Positions 1 to 8,795 of a stretch of DNA of 64,000 nt are shown piece by piece. A program made the translations under genes and the position numbers. The notes beneath the pieces were generated by a model. It was not told the origin of the DNA and did not search any database. It worked only from the letters and a program-made list of their open reading frames with translations. The stretch is from Chromatiaceae bacterium (GTDB taxonomy: Bacteria; Pseudomonadota; Gammaproteobacteria; Chromatiales; Chromatiaceae). Numbering within the stretch: the first letter of the stretch is position 1; every line of letters starts with the position of its first letter. The stretch covers positions 1 to 64,000 of the forward strand of contig JALSSC010000002.1 in NCBI GenBank assembly GCA_026984455.1, in the 5' to 3' direction.

Positions 1-126
1 CTTCCCTGAAAAACGCCGTGAATACCTCCCTGTAGGCTTGACTGCGGCATCCCTGCCGCAGACATTTTCAGGGAAGGCCACTGGCGCGGTTTTCAATGAC
101 TTGAGTGGTTGGATGACGTGGTCCTG
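1..126 (+). mobile_element. MITE-like element family 1, copy 1 (cut by window edge)
   Basis: These 126 bases match the last 126 bases of the complete element at 57507-57669 without a visible difference. The first 37 bases of the element lie outside the window. The part present carries most of a long inverted repeat (arms around TTCCCTGAAAA and TTTTCAGGGAA), an inner hairpin CTGCGGCA-TCCC-TGCCGCAG, and the outer end GGTTGGATGACG...CCTG. It ends 159 bp before metK. No coding capacity is seen. Mobility is inferred from the complete copies, which have target-site duplications. Confidence 0.85.
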
Positions 127-146
127 TCCATGGGGGACCTTTCCAC

Positions 147-174
147 CTGTCATCCGGTGATTTTTTGGTACAAT
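147..174 (+). promoter_or_regulatory. possible sigma-70 promoter for metK
   Basis: CTGTCA at 147-152 and TACAAT at 169-174 are separated by 16 bp, a fair match to a sigma-70 promoter. The pair lies just after the end of the repeat element and about 110 bp before the metK start codon. The long leader after it has no riboswitch I recognise. Weak evidence from sequence alone. Confidence 0.4.
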
Positions 175-285
175 TCACCGCTTCGCTCGAATTGGCCGGA
201 TGAGACACCCCCACGGCAGATGGGGAGGAACCCTGAGACACCCCGGCAGCGACGCCCACCCACCTGGAAATAGTTTGGAAACGCC

Positions 286-1455
286 ATGGCCAAAGACTTT
301 CTCTTCACCTCCGAATCCGTCTCCGAAGGTCACCCCGACAAGGTCGCCGACCAGATCTCCGATGCCGTGCTGGACGCGATCCTGGCCCAGGATCCCCACC
401 CCGAGCACGCCCGTGTGGCCTGCGAGACCCTGGTCAAGACCGGCGCCGCCATCGTCTCCGGCGAGATCACCACCGAGGCCTGGGTGGACCTGGACACGCT
501 GGTGCGCGAAGTCATCCGCGACATCGGCTATACCAGCTCCGACGTGGGCTTCGACGGCGCCACCTGCGCCGTCCTCTCCCTGATCGGCAAACAATCGTCC
601 AACATCGCCCAGGGGGTGGACCGGGGGAATCCCGAGGAACAGGGGGCCGGCGACCAGGGCATGATGTTCGGCTACGCCACCAACGAGACCGAGGTCCTGA
701 TGCCGGCCGCCATCACCTACGCCCACCGCCTGGTACAGCGCCAGTCGGAGATGCGCAAGGAACACGTCCTGCCCTGGCTGCGGCCCGACGCCAAGAGCCA
801 GGTCACCCTGCGCTACGAGGACGGCCGGGTGGCGGCCATCGATGCCGTGGTCCTCTCCACCCAGCACGATCCCGACGTGGACTACACACACATTCACGAG
901 GCGGTGATGGAGAACATCATCAAGCCGGTGCTGCCCGAGTCCCTGTTGCACAAGGACACCCGCTATCACATCAATCCCACGGGGAGCTTCGTCATCGGCG
1001 GGCCGGTGGGTGACTGCGGCCTCACCGGGCGCAAGATCATCGTGGACACCTACGGCGGCGCCGCCCGTCACGGTGGCGGGGCCTTCTCCGGCAAGGACCC
1101 CTCCAAGGTGGACCGCTCCGCCGCCTATGCCGGGCGTTACGTGGCCAAGAACATCGTCGCCGCGGGCCTCGCCGACCGCTGCGAGATCCAGGTCTCCTAC
1201 GCCATCGGCGTGGCCGAGCCCACCTCCATCTCGGTGGAGACCTTCGGCACCGCCCACATCCCCGAGGAACGCATCGCCGATCTGATCCGCGAGCACTTCG
1301 ACCTGCGTCCCTTCAGTATCATCCGGATGCTGGATCTGGTCCGTCCCATCTACCGCAAGACCGCCGCCTACGGCCATTTCGGCCGCGAGGAGCCCGAATT
1401 CACCTGGGAACGCACCGACAAGGCCGAGGCCCTGCGGGATGCGGCCGGGCTGTGA
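286..1455 (+). CDS. metK: S-adenosylmethionine synthetase
   Basis: MetK makes S-adenosylmethionine from methionine and ATP in the cytoplasm. The 389-residue protein has the normal family length. It shows the N-terminal ATP-binding motif GHPDK near residue 15, the central [12 protein letters not shown] motif, and the glycine-rich P-loop-like [19 protein letters not shown] with catalytic Lys and Asp residues. The ATG at 286 is preceded by a weak GGAAA ribosome binding site. It heads the methyl-cycle block and is separated from ahcY by the SAH riboswitch, so ahcY and metF can be regulated independently of metK. Confidence 0.97.
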   Translation: MAKDFLFTSESVSEGHPDKVADQISDAVLDAILAQDPHPEHARVACETLVKTGAAIVSGEITTEAWVDLDTLVREVIRDIGYTSSDVGFDGATCAVLSLIGKQSSNIAQGVDRGNPEEQGAGDQGMMFGYATNETEVLMPAAITYAHRLVQRQSEMRKEHVLPWLRPDAKSQVTLRYEDGRVAAIDAVVLSTQHDPDVDYTHIHEAVMENIIKPVLPESLLHKDTRYHINPTGSFVIGGPVGDCGLTGRKIIVDTYGGAARHGGGAFSGKDPSKVDRSAAYAGRYVAKNIVAAGLADRCEIQVSYAIGVAEPTSISVETFGTAHIPEERIADLIREHFDLRPFSIIRMLDLVRPIYRKTAAYGHFGREEPEFTWERTDKAEALRDAAGL

Positions 1456-1473
1456 TGTCCGCCTGACCCCCAC

Positions 1474-1560
1474 CCCGCCGAGGAGCGTTGCAACCCGGCC
1501 CTTTGCCCAAGGGCCGGGCCAGGCTCGGCGGGAATCCCCCTACTTCAACGGCGCTCACCT
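1474..1560 (+). ncRNA. SAH riboswitch (ahcY leader)
   Basis: The region between metK and ahcY matches the S-adenosylhomocysteine riboswitch. The P1 stem pairs CCCGCCGAG (1474-1482) with CTCGGCGGG (1524-1532). A long hairpin CCCGGCCCTT...AAGGGCCGGG fills the middle. The conserved GAGCGTTG (1483-1490) can pair with CAACGGCGCTC (1546-1556) as the pseudoknot, and the conserved CCAGGCTCG is present. In this family SAH binding turns on the downstream recycling genes, here ahcY and probably metF. Confidence 0.93.
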
Positions 1561-1582
1561 CTTATGACCCTACCGATAGGAG

Positions 1583-3001
1583 ATGAGTCAATTGAACGCT
1601 GAATTCACCGACTACAAGGTCGCCGATATCCAACTGGCCGACTGGGGCCGCAAGGAACTGGCCATCGCCGAGACCGAGATGCCCGGCCTCATGGCCCTGC
1701 GCGACAAATACGCCACCGAAAAGCCCCTGCAAGGCGCCCGCATCAGCGGCTGCCTGCACATGACCATCCAGACCGCGGCCCTCATCGAGACCCTGGTGGC
1801 CCTGGGCGCCCAGGTACGCTGGGCCTCCTGCAACATCTTCTCCACCCAGGATCACGCCGCCGCCGCCATCGCCGCCCGCGGCATCCCGGTCTATGCCTGG
1901 AAGGGCGAGACCCTGGAGGAATACTGGTGGTGCGTGGATCAGTGTCTCACCTGGCCCGACGGTCAGGGCCCCAACATGATCCTGGACGACGGCGGTGATG
2001 CCACCCTCCTGGTACACAAGGGCAGCGAATACGAACGGGCCGGGTCTGTGCCCGACCCGGCCGGTGCCGACAACGAGGAATGGCGGGCGGTACTGGAACG
2101 CCTCCAGGCCACCCAGGCCCGGGACAAGAAAAAATGGACCGGCATCGCCGCGGGCATCCGCGGGGTCACCGAGGAGACCACCACCGGCGTCCACCGACTC
2201 TACCAGATGGAAGCGGCTGGCGAACTCCTGTTCCCGGCCATGAACGTCAACGACTCGGTCACCAAATCCAAGTTCGACAACCTCTATGGCTGCCGCGAGT
2301 CCCTGGTGGATGGCATCAAGCGTGCCACCGACGTGATGATCGCCGGCAAGATCTGCGTGGTCTGCGGTTACGGTGACGTGGGCAAGGGCTGCGCCCAGTC
2401 CCTGCGCGGCCTCGGCGCCAGCGTCTGGATCACCGAGATCGACCCCATCTGCGCCCTCCAGGCGGCCATGGAGGGCTACCGCGTGGTGACCATGGAGGAG
2501 GCCGCCCCCCTGGCCGACATCTTCGTCACCGCCACCGGCAACAAAGACGTCATCACCCACGACCACATGGCCGCCATGAAGCACGAGGCCATCGTCTGCA
2601 ACATCGGTCACTTCGACTCCGAGATCGACGTGGCCGGGCTGCGCCAGTATCCCTGGGAAAACATCAAGCCCCAGGTGGACCACGTGTGCTTCCCCGACGG
2701 GCACAAGATCATCCTCCTCGCCGAAGGCCGCCTGGTGAACCTGGGCTGCGCCACCGGCCACCCCAGCTTCGTCATGTCCAACTCCTTCACCAACCAGGTG
2801 CTGGCCCAGATGGAGCTGTTCAACCACCCGGACCAATATGAAAAAAAGGTCTATGTCCTGCCCAAGCGCCTCGACGAAGAGGTGGGACGGCTGCATCTGG
2901 CCCGGGTGGGCGCCCATCTGACCCGCCTCACCCAGGAACAGGCCGACTACATCGGGGTGCCGGTGGAGGGACCCTACAAGCCGGACTATTACCGCTATTG
3001 A
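1583..3001 (+). CDS. ahcY: adenosylhomocysteinase
   Basis: AhcY hydrolyses S-adenosylhomocysteine to homocysteine and adenosine, removing the product inhibitor of methyltransferases. The 472-residue protein has the NAD-binding glycine motif [15 protein letters not shown] in the middle, the [21 protein letters not shown] substrate/NAD region just before it, and the family's C-terminal KPDYYRY ending. The ATG lies about 20 bases after the SAH riboswitch, with AGGAG just upstream. A GC-rich hairpin without a T-run follows the stop, so transcription probably continues into metF. Confidence 0.97.
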   Translation: MSQLNAEFTDYKVADIQLADWGRKELAIAETEMPGLMALRDKYATEKPLQGARISGCLHMTIQTAALIETLVALGAQVRWASCNIFSTQDHAAAAIAARGIPVYAWKGETLEEYWWCVDQCLTWPDGQGPNMILDDGGDATLLVHKGSEYERAGSVPDPAGADNEEWRAVLERLQATQARDKKKWTGIAAGIRGVTEETTTGVHRLYQMEAAGELLFPAMNVNDSVTKSKFDNLYGCRESLVDGIKRATDVMIAGKICVVCGYGDVGKGCAQSLRGLGASVWITEIDPICALQAAMEGYRVVTMEEAAPLADIFVTATGNKDVITHDHMAAMKHEAIVCNIGHFDSEIDVAGLRQYPWENIKPQVDHVCFPDGHKIILLAEGRLVNLGCATGHPSFVMSNSFTNQVLAQMELFNHPDQYEKKVYVLPKRLDEEVGRLHLARVGAHLTRLTQEQADYIGVPVEGPYKPDYYRY

Positions 3002-3104
3002 ACATGCGGCGCCCCCGGGGGCGGCCCCCCCGGGGGAGGTCCGCCCGCCGACGGCCGTCGCCCGGCGGCCATCTCCCGTCAGTGCCTCCGGAACAGGGTC
3101 AACC

Positions 3105-3938
3105 ATGTCCCCCATCCCCTTCAGCTTCGAACTCTTCCCCCCCAAGACCCCCGCCGGACTGGAGCGCCTCCAGGCCAGCGTGGCCGAACTCCGGCCCCTG
3201 GGCCCGGAGTACTTCTCCGTCACCTACGGGGCCGGCGGTTCCACCCGCGAACGCACCTTCGAGACCGTGGCCTGGCTGCGCGAACAGGGCATCGACACCG
3301 CCCCCCACCTGTCCTGCATCGGCTCCCAACGCAGCGAGATCGACGAGATCCTGGACCACTACCGGAACCAGGGGATCCACCGCCTGGTGGCCCTGCGCGG
3401 CGACATGCCCTCGGGCATGGGCGAACCCGGGGACTTCCACCACGCCGACGAACTGGTGCGTCACATCCGCGCGACCCAGGGTGACTGGTTCCGCATCGAG
3501 GTGGCCGCCTATCCCGAATTCCATCCCCAGGCGGCGAACGCCCGGGCCGATCTGGACCACTTCGAGCACAAGGTCAAGGCCGGCGCCGACGGCGCCATCA
3601 CCCAGTACTTCTACAACGCCGACGCCTACTTCGCCTTCCGCGACGACTGTGTGCGGCGGGGCATCGAGGTACCCATCGTCCCCGGCATCATGCCCATCAC
3701 CAACTACCTGCAACTGGCCCGCTTCTCCGACGCCTGCGGGGCCGAGATCCCGCGCTGGGTACGCAAGCGCCTGGAGGCCTGCGGAGACGACCTGGAGGCC
3801 ATTCGCGCCTTCGGCCACGAGGTGGTCCTGGGCCAGTGCCAGCGCCTGATGCAGGGTGGGGCCCCGGCCTTCCACTTCTACACCCTGAACCAGGCCGCCC
3901 CGGCCCTGGCCCTGTGCCGGGACCTGGGCCTGGCCTGA
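3105..3938 (+). CDS. metF: 5,10-methylenetetrahydrofolate reductase
   Basis: MetF reduces methylenetetrahydrofolate to methyltetrahydrofolate with FAD, supplying the methyl group that turns homocysteine back into methionine. The 277-residue protein starts with the typical SFELFPPKTPAGLERL and contains VTYGAGGSTRERTFE, a TIM-barrel FAD-binding signature, then the central HPQA and KAGADGAITQYFYN regions. It follows ahcY by about 100 bp on the same strand, as in many gammaproteobacteria, and is probably under the same SAH riboswitch. Confidence 0.96.
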   Translation: MSPIPFSFELFPPKTPAGLERLQASVAELRPLGPEYFSVTYGAGGSTRERTFETVAWLREQGIDTAPHLSCIGSQRSEIDEILDHYRNQGIHRLVALRGDMPSGMGEPGDFHHADELVRHIRATQGDWFRIEVAAYPEFHPQAANARADLDHFEHKVKAGADGAITQYFYNADAYFAFRDDCVRRGIEVPIVPGIMPITNYLQLARFSDACGAEIPRWVRKRLEACGDDLEAIRAFGHEVVLGQCQRLMQGGAPAFHFYTLNQAAPALALCRDLGLA

Positions 3939-3964
3939 CGCCACCGGCCCAGCGAACGCCCGGC

Positions 3965-5347
3965 ATGACCCCCTCCCTCATAGAACGCGACCTCGGTGTC
4001 CTCTGGCACCCATGCACCCAGATGAAGGACCACGAGGCCCTGCCCCTGATCCCCATCCGCGGCGGCCGCGGTGCCTGGCTGGAGGGCCTCGACGGCCACC
4101 GCTACCTGGATGCCATCTCCTCCTGGTGGGTCAACCTGTTCGGCCACGCCGAACCGCGCATCGGCGCGGCCATCGCCCGGCAGGCACGCACCCTGGAACA
4201 CGTCCTCCTGGCCGGCTTCACCCACGAACCGGCGGTACGGCTGGCGGAGCGCCTCCGGGACATCACCCCCCCGGGGCTAGAGCGGGTCTTCTACGCCGAC
4301 AACGGCTCCTCCGCGGTGGAGGTGGCCCTGAAGATGAGCTACCACTACTGGCGCAACCTCGGCCACCCCGGCAAACACCGCTTCGTCACCCTGGCCAACA
4401 GCTACCACGGCGAGACCCTGGGGGCCCTGGCGGTGGGCGACGTGGCCTTGTACAAGGCCACCTACGAGCCCCTCCTCATGGAGGCCCTCACCGCCCCCTC
4501 GCCCGACGGCTATGCCCGCGCCCCGGAGGAGGACTACCGCGCCCACGCCCTGCGCCAGGCCGCCGGCATGGAGCGGATCCTCGCCCGCCACGCCCACGAG
4601 GTGGCCGCGGTGATCGTGGAACCCCTGGTGCAATGCGCCGGCAACATGCGCATGTACCACCCGGTCTATCTCGAACGCCTGCGCGCCCTCTGCGACCACT
4701 ACCGGGTCCACCTCATCGCCGACGAGATCGCCGTCGGCTTCGGTCGCACCGGCACCCTGTTCGCCTGCGAACAGGCCGGGATCAGCCCCGATTTCATGTG
4801 TCTGTCCAAGGGCCTCACCGGCGGCTTCCTACCCCTCGCCGCGGTCCTCACCACCGAGGCCGTCTACCAGGCCTTCTACGACGACTACGAGCGCCTCACC
4901 GCCTTTCTCCACTCGCACAGCTATACCGGCAACCCCCTGGCCTGCGCCGCCGCCCTGGCCACCCTGGACATCTTCGCCGGCGAGCCGGTGATCGAACGCA
5001 ACCGCGCGCTGGCCCGGGCCATGGCCGAGGCCACCGCGCCCCTGGCCGACCACCCCCATGTCGCCGAGGTGCGTCAGACCGGGATGATCCTGGCCATCGA
5101 GATGGCCAAGGACAAGGCCGGCCGCGAACCCTACCCCTGGCAGGAACGCCGCGGCCTGCGCGTCTACCGCCACGCCCTGGAACGCGGCGCCCTGCTGCGG
5201 CCCCTGGGCAACGTCATCTATTTCATGCCGCCCTACGTCATCACCCCCGAGGAGATCCGCTGGCTCGCCGGGGTGGCGGCCGAGGGCATCGACCGGGCCA
5301 CCCGGGACCGATGCGCATCCCCCGCGTCTACACCGAACGCCCCCTGA
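3965..5347 (+). CDS. bioA: adenosylmethionine-8-amino-7-oxononanoate aminotransferase
   Basis: BioA is a PLP enzyme of biotin synthesis that takes its amino group from S-adenosylmethionine to make 7,8-diaminopelargonate. The 460-residue protein starts at an ATG 26 bases after metF and opens with LGVLWHPCTQMKDHE, typical of BioA. It shows SSWWVNLFGH, DNGSSAVEVALKMSYHYW, SYHGETLGALAVGD, the Asp of ADEIAVGFGRTG, and the PLP lysine in LSKGLTGGFLPL. Its last 37 bases overlap rsmE. No other biotin genes are nearby, so the link with the neighbours is use of SAM. Confidence 0.95.
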   Translation: MTPSLIERDLGVLWHPCTQMKDHEALPLIPIRGGRGAWLEGLDGHRYLDAISSWWVNLFGHAEPRIGAAIARQARTLEHVLLAGFTHEPAVRLAERLRDITPPGLERVFYADNGSSAVEVALKMSYHYWRNLGHPGKHRFVTLANSYHGETLGALAVGDVALYKATYEPLLMEALTAPSPDGYARAPEEDYRAHALRQAAGMERILARHAHEVAAVIVEPLVQCAGNMRMYHPVYLERLRALCDHYRVHLIADEIAVGFGRTGTLFACEQAGISPDFMCLSKGLTGGFLPLAAVLTTEAVYQAFYDDYERLTAFLHSHSYTGNPLACAAALATLDIFAGEPVIERNRALARAMAEATAPLADHPHVAEVRQTGMILAIEMAKDKAGREPYPWQERRGLRVYRHALERGALLRPLGNVIYFMPPYVITPEEIRWLAGVAAEGIDRATRDRCASPASTPNAP

Positions 5348-6042
5348 GCGAAGGGGCGCAATGCCTCCTGGAGGCCCACCCCAGCCGCCACCTGTTGCGG
5401 GTCCTGCGCCTGCGTCCACCGGCCCCGCTGCGCCTGTTCGACGGCCGGGGCCGGGAACACGAGGCCCGCCTCGACGGCATCCAGGGCGATGCCGCCCGGG
5501 TCACAGTGGGCGCCCCCCTCGCCGCCCTGCCCGAACCGCCATTGCGACCGCACCTGCTGCTCGGGATCTCCAAGGGCGAACGCATGGATCTCGCCCTGCA
5601 GAAGGCCACCGAACTCGGGGTCGCCCGAGTCACCCCCCTGTGGACGGAACGGGCGGTGGTGCGGCTGCGGGGAGAGCGCCTGGAACGCCGCCAGGAACAC
5701 TGGCGGGCGATCCTGATCGGGGCCTGCGAACAGAGCGGACGGCGGGATCTGCCCCGACTGGACGCCCCCCGGCCCTTGGCCGGGGCCCTGGGCCTGGAGC
5801 TGGGGCCCACCCGCCTGCTGCTCCATCACCGCGCCGCAGACACCCTGGCCGGCCTGGGGCGGCCCGGCCGCGCCCCCGTGCTGTTGATCGGCCCGGAGGG
5901 CGGCCTCGCGGAGCAGGAACGCCGGGCCGCCCGGGACGCGGGCTTCACCGCCATACGCCTGGGACCGCGCATCCTCCGCACCGAGACCGCCCCCCTGGCC
6001 GCATTGGCCGCCATGCAGGCCCTGTGGGGGGACTTTCGCTGA
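5311..6042 (+). CDS. rsmE: 16S rRNA (uracil(1498)-N(3))-methyltransferase
   Basis: RsmE methylates U1498 of 16S rRNA using SAM. The 243-residue protein has the N-terminal PUA-like part (MRIPRVYTERPL), then KGERMDLALQKATELGV and the C-terminal SPOUT knot LLIGPEGGLAEQE with LGPRILRTETAPLAAL, where SAM binds. The ATG at 5311 lies inside the end of bioA (37-bp overlap in another frame), implying translational coupling. This is the last gene of the methyl-cycle block. Confidence 0.94.
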   Translation: MRIPRVYTERPLSEGAQCLLEAHPSRHLLRVLRLRPPAPLRLFDGRGREHEARLDGIQGDAARVTVGAPLAALPEPPLRPHLLLGISKGERMDLALQKATELGVARVTPLWTERAVVRLRGERLERRQEHWRAILIGACEQSGRRDLPRLDAPRPLAGALGLELGPTRLLLHHRAADTLAGLGRPGRAPVLLIGPEGGLAEQERRAARDAGFTAIRLGPRILRTETAPLAALAAMQALWGDFR

Positions 6043-6128
6043 ACCGGGCAGCGGAACAGCGGGCCAGACACCCCGATCTCTCCAAGAAGGGCAGATGCGG
6101 GCGGAGCGGACACCTGGACCAAGCCACG

Positions 6129-7898
6129 ATGCGCAGAGATACCGCCACCATGATTTCCGGGGCGCGCCTGGACGACCCTGTCCGCGCCGAGCAGATCCGC
6201 CTGCTCTATACCCAGTCCCCGATCCTGTTCGCCGGGATCTTGTCCCTCATCGCGGTCACTGCCTGGTTCCTGTGGGACAAGGCCGACCCCGCCCTGCTGC
6301 GCCTCTGGCTGCTGGCCAATCTCCTGCTGGTGCTGGCCCGCAGCGGCCTGGTGCTCCTGTTCAGGCGCCGCGCCCCGACCGCATCTGCCTTGCGCTCCTG
6401 GGGAGACGCCTTCTCCATCACCGCCGCCCTCTCGGGTCTGTTGTGGGGGAGCCTGGCGCTGTGGGCGCTGCCCCCCGTGACCATCGACAAGGCGGTCTAT
6501 ATCGTCACCATCCTGTCGGCCATGGCCTCCGGCAGTCTCGTCCCCTTGAGCGCCTGGGCCCCGGCCTACCACGCCTTCGTCATCCCCACCCTGTCCCTGC
6601 TGATCCTCGGCCTGTTGGCCGTGGGCGGAGACATCTTCTATCTGCTCGCCACCCTCGAAGCGGTATTCCTCGTCACCCACCTCTTTTTCTCCGCCGCCAC
6701 CGCAAGGAGCATCCGCGAGACCCTGCGGATGCGCTTCGAGAATGCGGCCCTGTACGAACAGGCCAGGCAGGCCAACCGGGAGAAGAGCCGTTTCCTGGCC
6801 GCGGCCAGCCACGATCTGCGCCAGCCGCACCAGGCCCTGGGCCTGTTCCTGGAGGCGCTGGAACAGGCCGGCCCCGGGCCCGAACGACAGGCCATCCTGG
6901 ACCGGGCGCGGCAGGCCTTTTCCGCGCTGACCGGCCTGCTCGACCAACTGCTCGACATCTCCAGGATCGACGCCGGCACCCTGGAGGCCGAAATGCGCCC
7001 GCTGGCCCTGAGGCCGCTGCTGCAGCGCCTGATCCTGGAATTCATGCCCCAGGCGGACCGCAAGGGGCTCGAGCTGCGTCTGCGGCAGACCGATGCCGTG
7101 GTGTTGGCCGATCCGGGACTCCTGGCCCGGATCCTCTCCAACCTCCTGCACAACGCCATCCGTTACACCGACGCCGGGGGCATCCTGCTGGCGGTCAGAC
7201 GCCGCAGCGGGCACTGGCGCATCGAGGTGTGGGATACCGGCCGGGGGATCCCGGCGGATCGGCTCGCCGAGGTGTTCCGCGAATTCACTCAGCTCGACAA
7301 TCCCGAGCGCGACCGTGAGAAGGGCCTGGGCCTGGGGCTGTCCATCGTCCAGCGTCTGGCCGCGCTCATGGGCACAGAGGTCAGCGTCCAGTCGCGTCCG
7401 GGGAAGGGCTCGTGCTTCTCCCTGACGCTGGCCGCGGCGGCGCCCGCCCCCGTCACCCACGAGAGGCCGGACGCGGCCGCCGCCGGCGGGCTCGGCGACC
7501 TGACCGTGGCCGTCATCGACGACGACCGCCTGGCCCGCGAGGGGCTGGAGGTGCTGCTGGCCGCCTGGGGCTGCCGGGTGCTGGCCTGCGGCTCCCAGGA
7601 GGAATGCCTGGACCGTCTGGCGCGCACCGGGCTGCGCCCGGACGCCCTGATCGTCGATTACCGCCTGCGTGCGCACCGCACCGGGGCACAGGCGGTGGCC
7701 GCCGTCCGCGCGCAGACGGGTCGCGAGGTCCCGGCGCTGATCGTCACCGGCGACACCTCGCCCGAGCGAGTCGCGGAGGCCCGGGGCTGCGGCCTGCCGC
7801 TGCTGCGCAAGCCCGTCCGCCCCGCCGACCTCAAGGCCTTCCTCGCCGGCATCGGCAGGCCGGCCGCTACAGGATCCCCCGCTTCAGGGCCAGATTGA
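6129..7898 (+). CDS. membrane-bound hybrid histidine kinase
   Basis: Sensor kinase of 589 residues. Residues 20-200 form about six or seven hydrophobic segments with no large periplasmic loop. A short linker leads to the H-box ASHDLRQPHQAL (phospho-His about residue 228), an ATPase domain with N-box NLLHNAIRYTD and G-boxes DTGRGIP and GLGLGLSIV, then a C-terminal receiver domain (VIDDDRLAREG, phospho-Asp about residue 510 in LIVDYRL, Lys in RKPVRP). The HDLRQP subtype usually works with a LuxR-type regulator, and one lies next door, convergent, with the two genes overlapping by 32 bp. The signal is not predictable. Its membrane domain resembles that of the GGDEF-EAL protein at 27515. Confidence 0.9.
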   Translation: MRRDTATMISGARLDDPVRAEQIRLLYTQSPILFAGILSLIAVTAWFLWDKADPALLRLWLLANLLLVLARSGLVLLFRRRAPTASALRSWGDAFSITAALSGLLWGSLALWALPPVTIDKAVYIVTILSAMASGSLVPLSAWAPAYHAFVIPTLSLLILGLLAVGGDIFYLLATLEAVFLVTHLFFSAATARSIRETLRMRFENAALYEQARQANREKSRFLAAASHDLRQPHQALGLFLEALEQAGPGPERQAILDRARQAFSALTGLLDQLLDISRIDAGTLEAEMRPLALRPLLQRLILEFMPQADRKGLELRLRQTDAVVLADPGLLARILSNLLHNAIRYTDAGGILLAVRRRSGHWRIEVWDTGRGIPADRLAEVFREFTQLDNPERDREKGLGLGLSIVQRLAALMGTEVSVQSRPGKGSCFSLTLAAAAPAPVTHERPDAAAAGGLGDLTVAVIDDDRLAREGLEVLLAAWGCRVLACGSQEECLDRLARTGLRPDALIVDYRLRAHRTGAQAVAAVRAQTGREVPALIVTGDTSPERVAEARGCGLPLLRKPVRPADLKAFLAGIGRPAATGSPASGPD

Positions 7899-8484
7899 CC
7901 GCCTGGCTCCGGTTGCTGGCCCCGAGCAGGGTGAAGATACGGCGGATGTGCACCTTCACCGTGGACTCGCTCAGCCCCAGACGGTCGGCGATCTGCTTGT
8001 TCAGCAACCCCTCCTGCAACAGGCCGAGGATCTCCAGTTGCCGCGGGGACAGCCGCACCCCCGCCTCCTGCGCATCCTCAGGCATCCCGTCGAGCAGTTG
8101 CGCCGGCAGATAGGTGCCGCCCGAGAGCACCAGTCTCAGCGCCGAGAGCATCACCTCCATCGGGGTGTCCTTGGGGATGTAGCCCCGGGCGCCGGCCTCC
8201 AGCGCGCGCCGGATGATGGCGGGCCCGGCCTGCCCCGAGACGATCACGATGCACGCCCGCGGCGCCCGCTCGGCGAGCGCCCGCAGGCACTCCAGGCCAC
8301 CCATCCCCGGCAGCTCCAGATCCAGCAGGATCAGGGCAAGATCCGGGTTCGCCCGGGCCTGCTCCAGGGCCTCGGCGGCGTTCCCCGCCTGCAGCAGCCG
8401 GGGGAACGCCTCCTCCATGCCCGCGAGGACCTGGCACAGACTCTCCCGGAACAGGGTGTGGTCATCGACGACGAGCAGTTTCAT
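7867..8484 (-). CDS. NarL/LuxR-family response regulator
   Basis: Transcription factor of 205 residues: N-terminal receiver (VVDDHTLFRESL, phospho-Asp in LILLDLELPGMGG) and C-terminal LuxR helix-turn-helix (LSPRQLEILGLLQEGLLNKQ, SESTVKVHIRRIF). It is convergent with the hybrid kinase and overlaps its 3' end by 32 bp, so they are probably partners. The start codon is only 10 bp from the end of a MITE-like element (8495-8700), and no clear Shine-Dalgarno sequence precedes it. The native promoter was probably displaced or replaced by the insertion. Likely targets include the PEP-CTERM genes on the other side of the element, but this is inference. Confidence 0.9.
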   Translation of the reverse strand: MKLLVVDDHTLFRESLCQVLAGMEEAFPRLLQAGNAAEALEQARANPDLALILLDLELPGMGGLECLRALAERAPRACIVIVSGQAGPAIIRRALEAGARGYIPKDTPMEVMLSALRLVLSGGTYLPAQLLDGMPEDAQEAGVRLSPRQLEILGLLQEGLLNKQIADRLGLSESTVKVHIRRIFTLLGASNRSQAVNLALKRGIL

Positions 8485-8494
8485 GCGCCGATTC

Positions 8495-8700
8495 TATACC
8501 CGTCGCACATGAATATTTCCGTCCTTCGCTCCGTAGACGGCACTTCCCTGTGCCACTCCTCGTTCTTCGAGGGTGTTCCTCGTGCTCCTGGGCAAGGCGC
8601 GGAAGCGAGTCATCGCAGGGACTATGGCGAGCAATCGCCACACCGCCCAGGGGTACGAGGGGCGGCCACAGTAGCGAATCATTCATGTGCGACGGGTATA
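8495..8700 (+). mobile_element. MITE-like element family 2, copy A
   Basis: A 206-bp non-coding element bounded by perfect 20-bp terminal inverted repeats, TATACCCGTCGCACATGAAT on the left and its complement on the right. The outer TA may be a target-site duplication of the Tc1/mariner (IS630) kind. The inner part matches copy B at 57222-57386 on the opposite strand, but this copy has about 40 extra bases near its left end. It lies between the LuxR-type regulator (10 bp from its start codon) and the PEP-CTERM operon (95 bp), so it may affect both divergent promoters. Confidence 0.85.
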
Positions 8701-8795
8701 CGAGGGTCACCCAGAAGGGTTAACCCGTTTTGCCGACTCGCCGGAGCGAGACGCGCTGACTATCGTTGGCTCAAGCGACTTCGGAACCAGCAATC

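Noticed and set aside
3010-3045. Terminator between ahcY and metF
   Set aside because: The CCCCCGGGGG-type palindromes can fold but no T-run follows, and metF belongs functionally with ahcY.
4012-5310. N-terminal extension of rsmE through bioA
   Set aside because: The extension is an Arg/Pro-rich shadow of bioA; the RsmE family start MRIPRVYTERPL begins at 5311.
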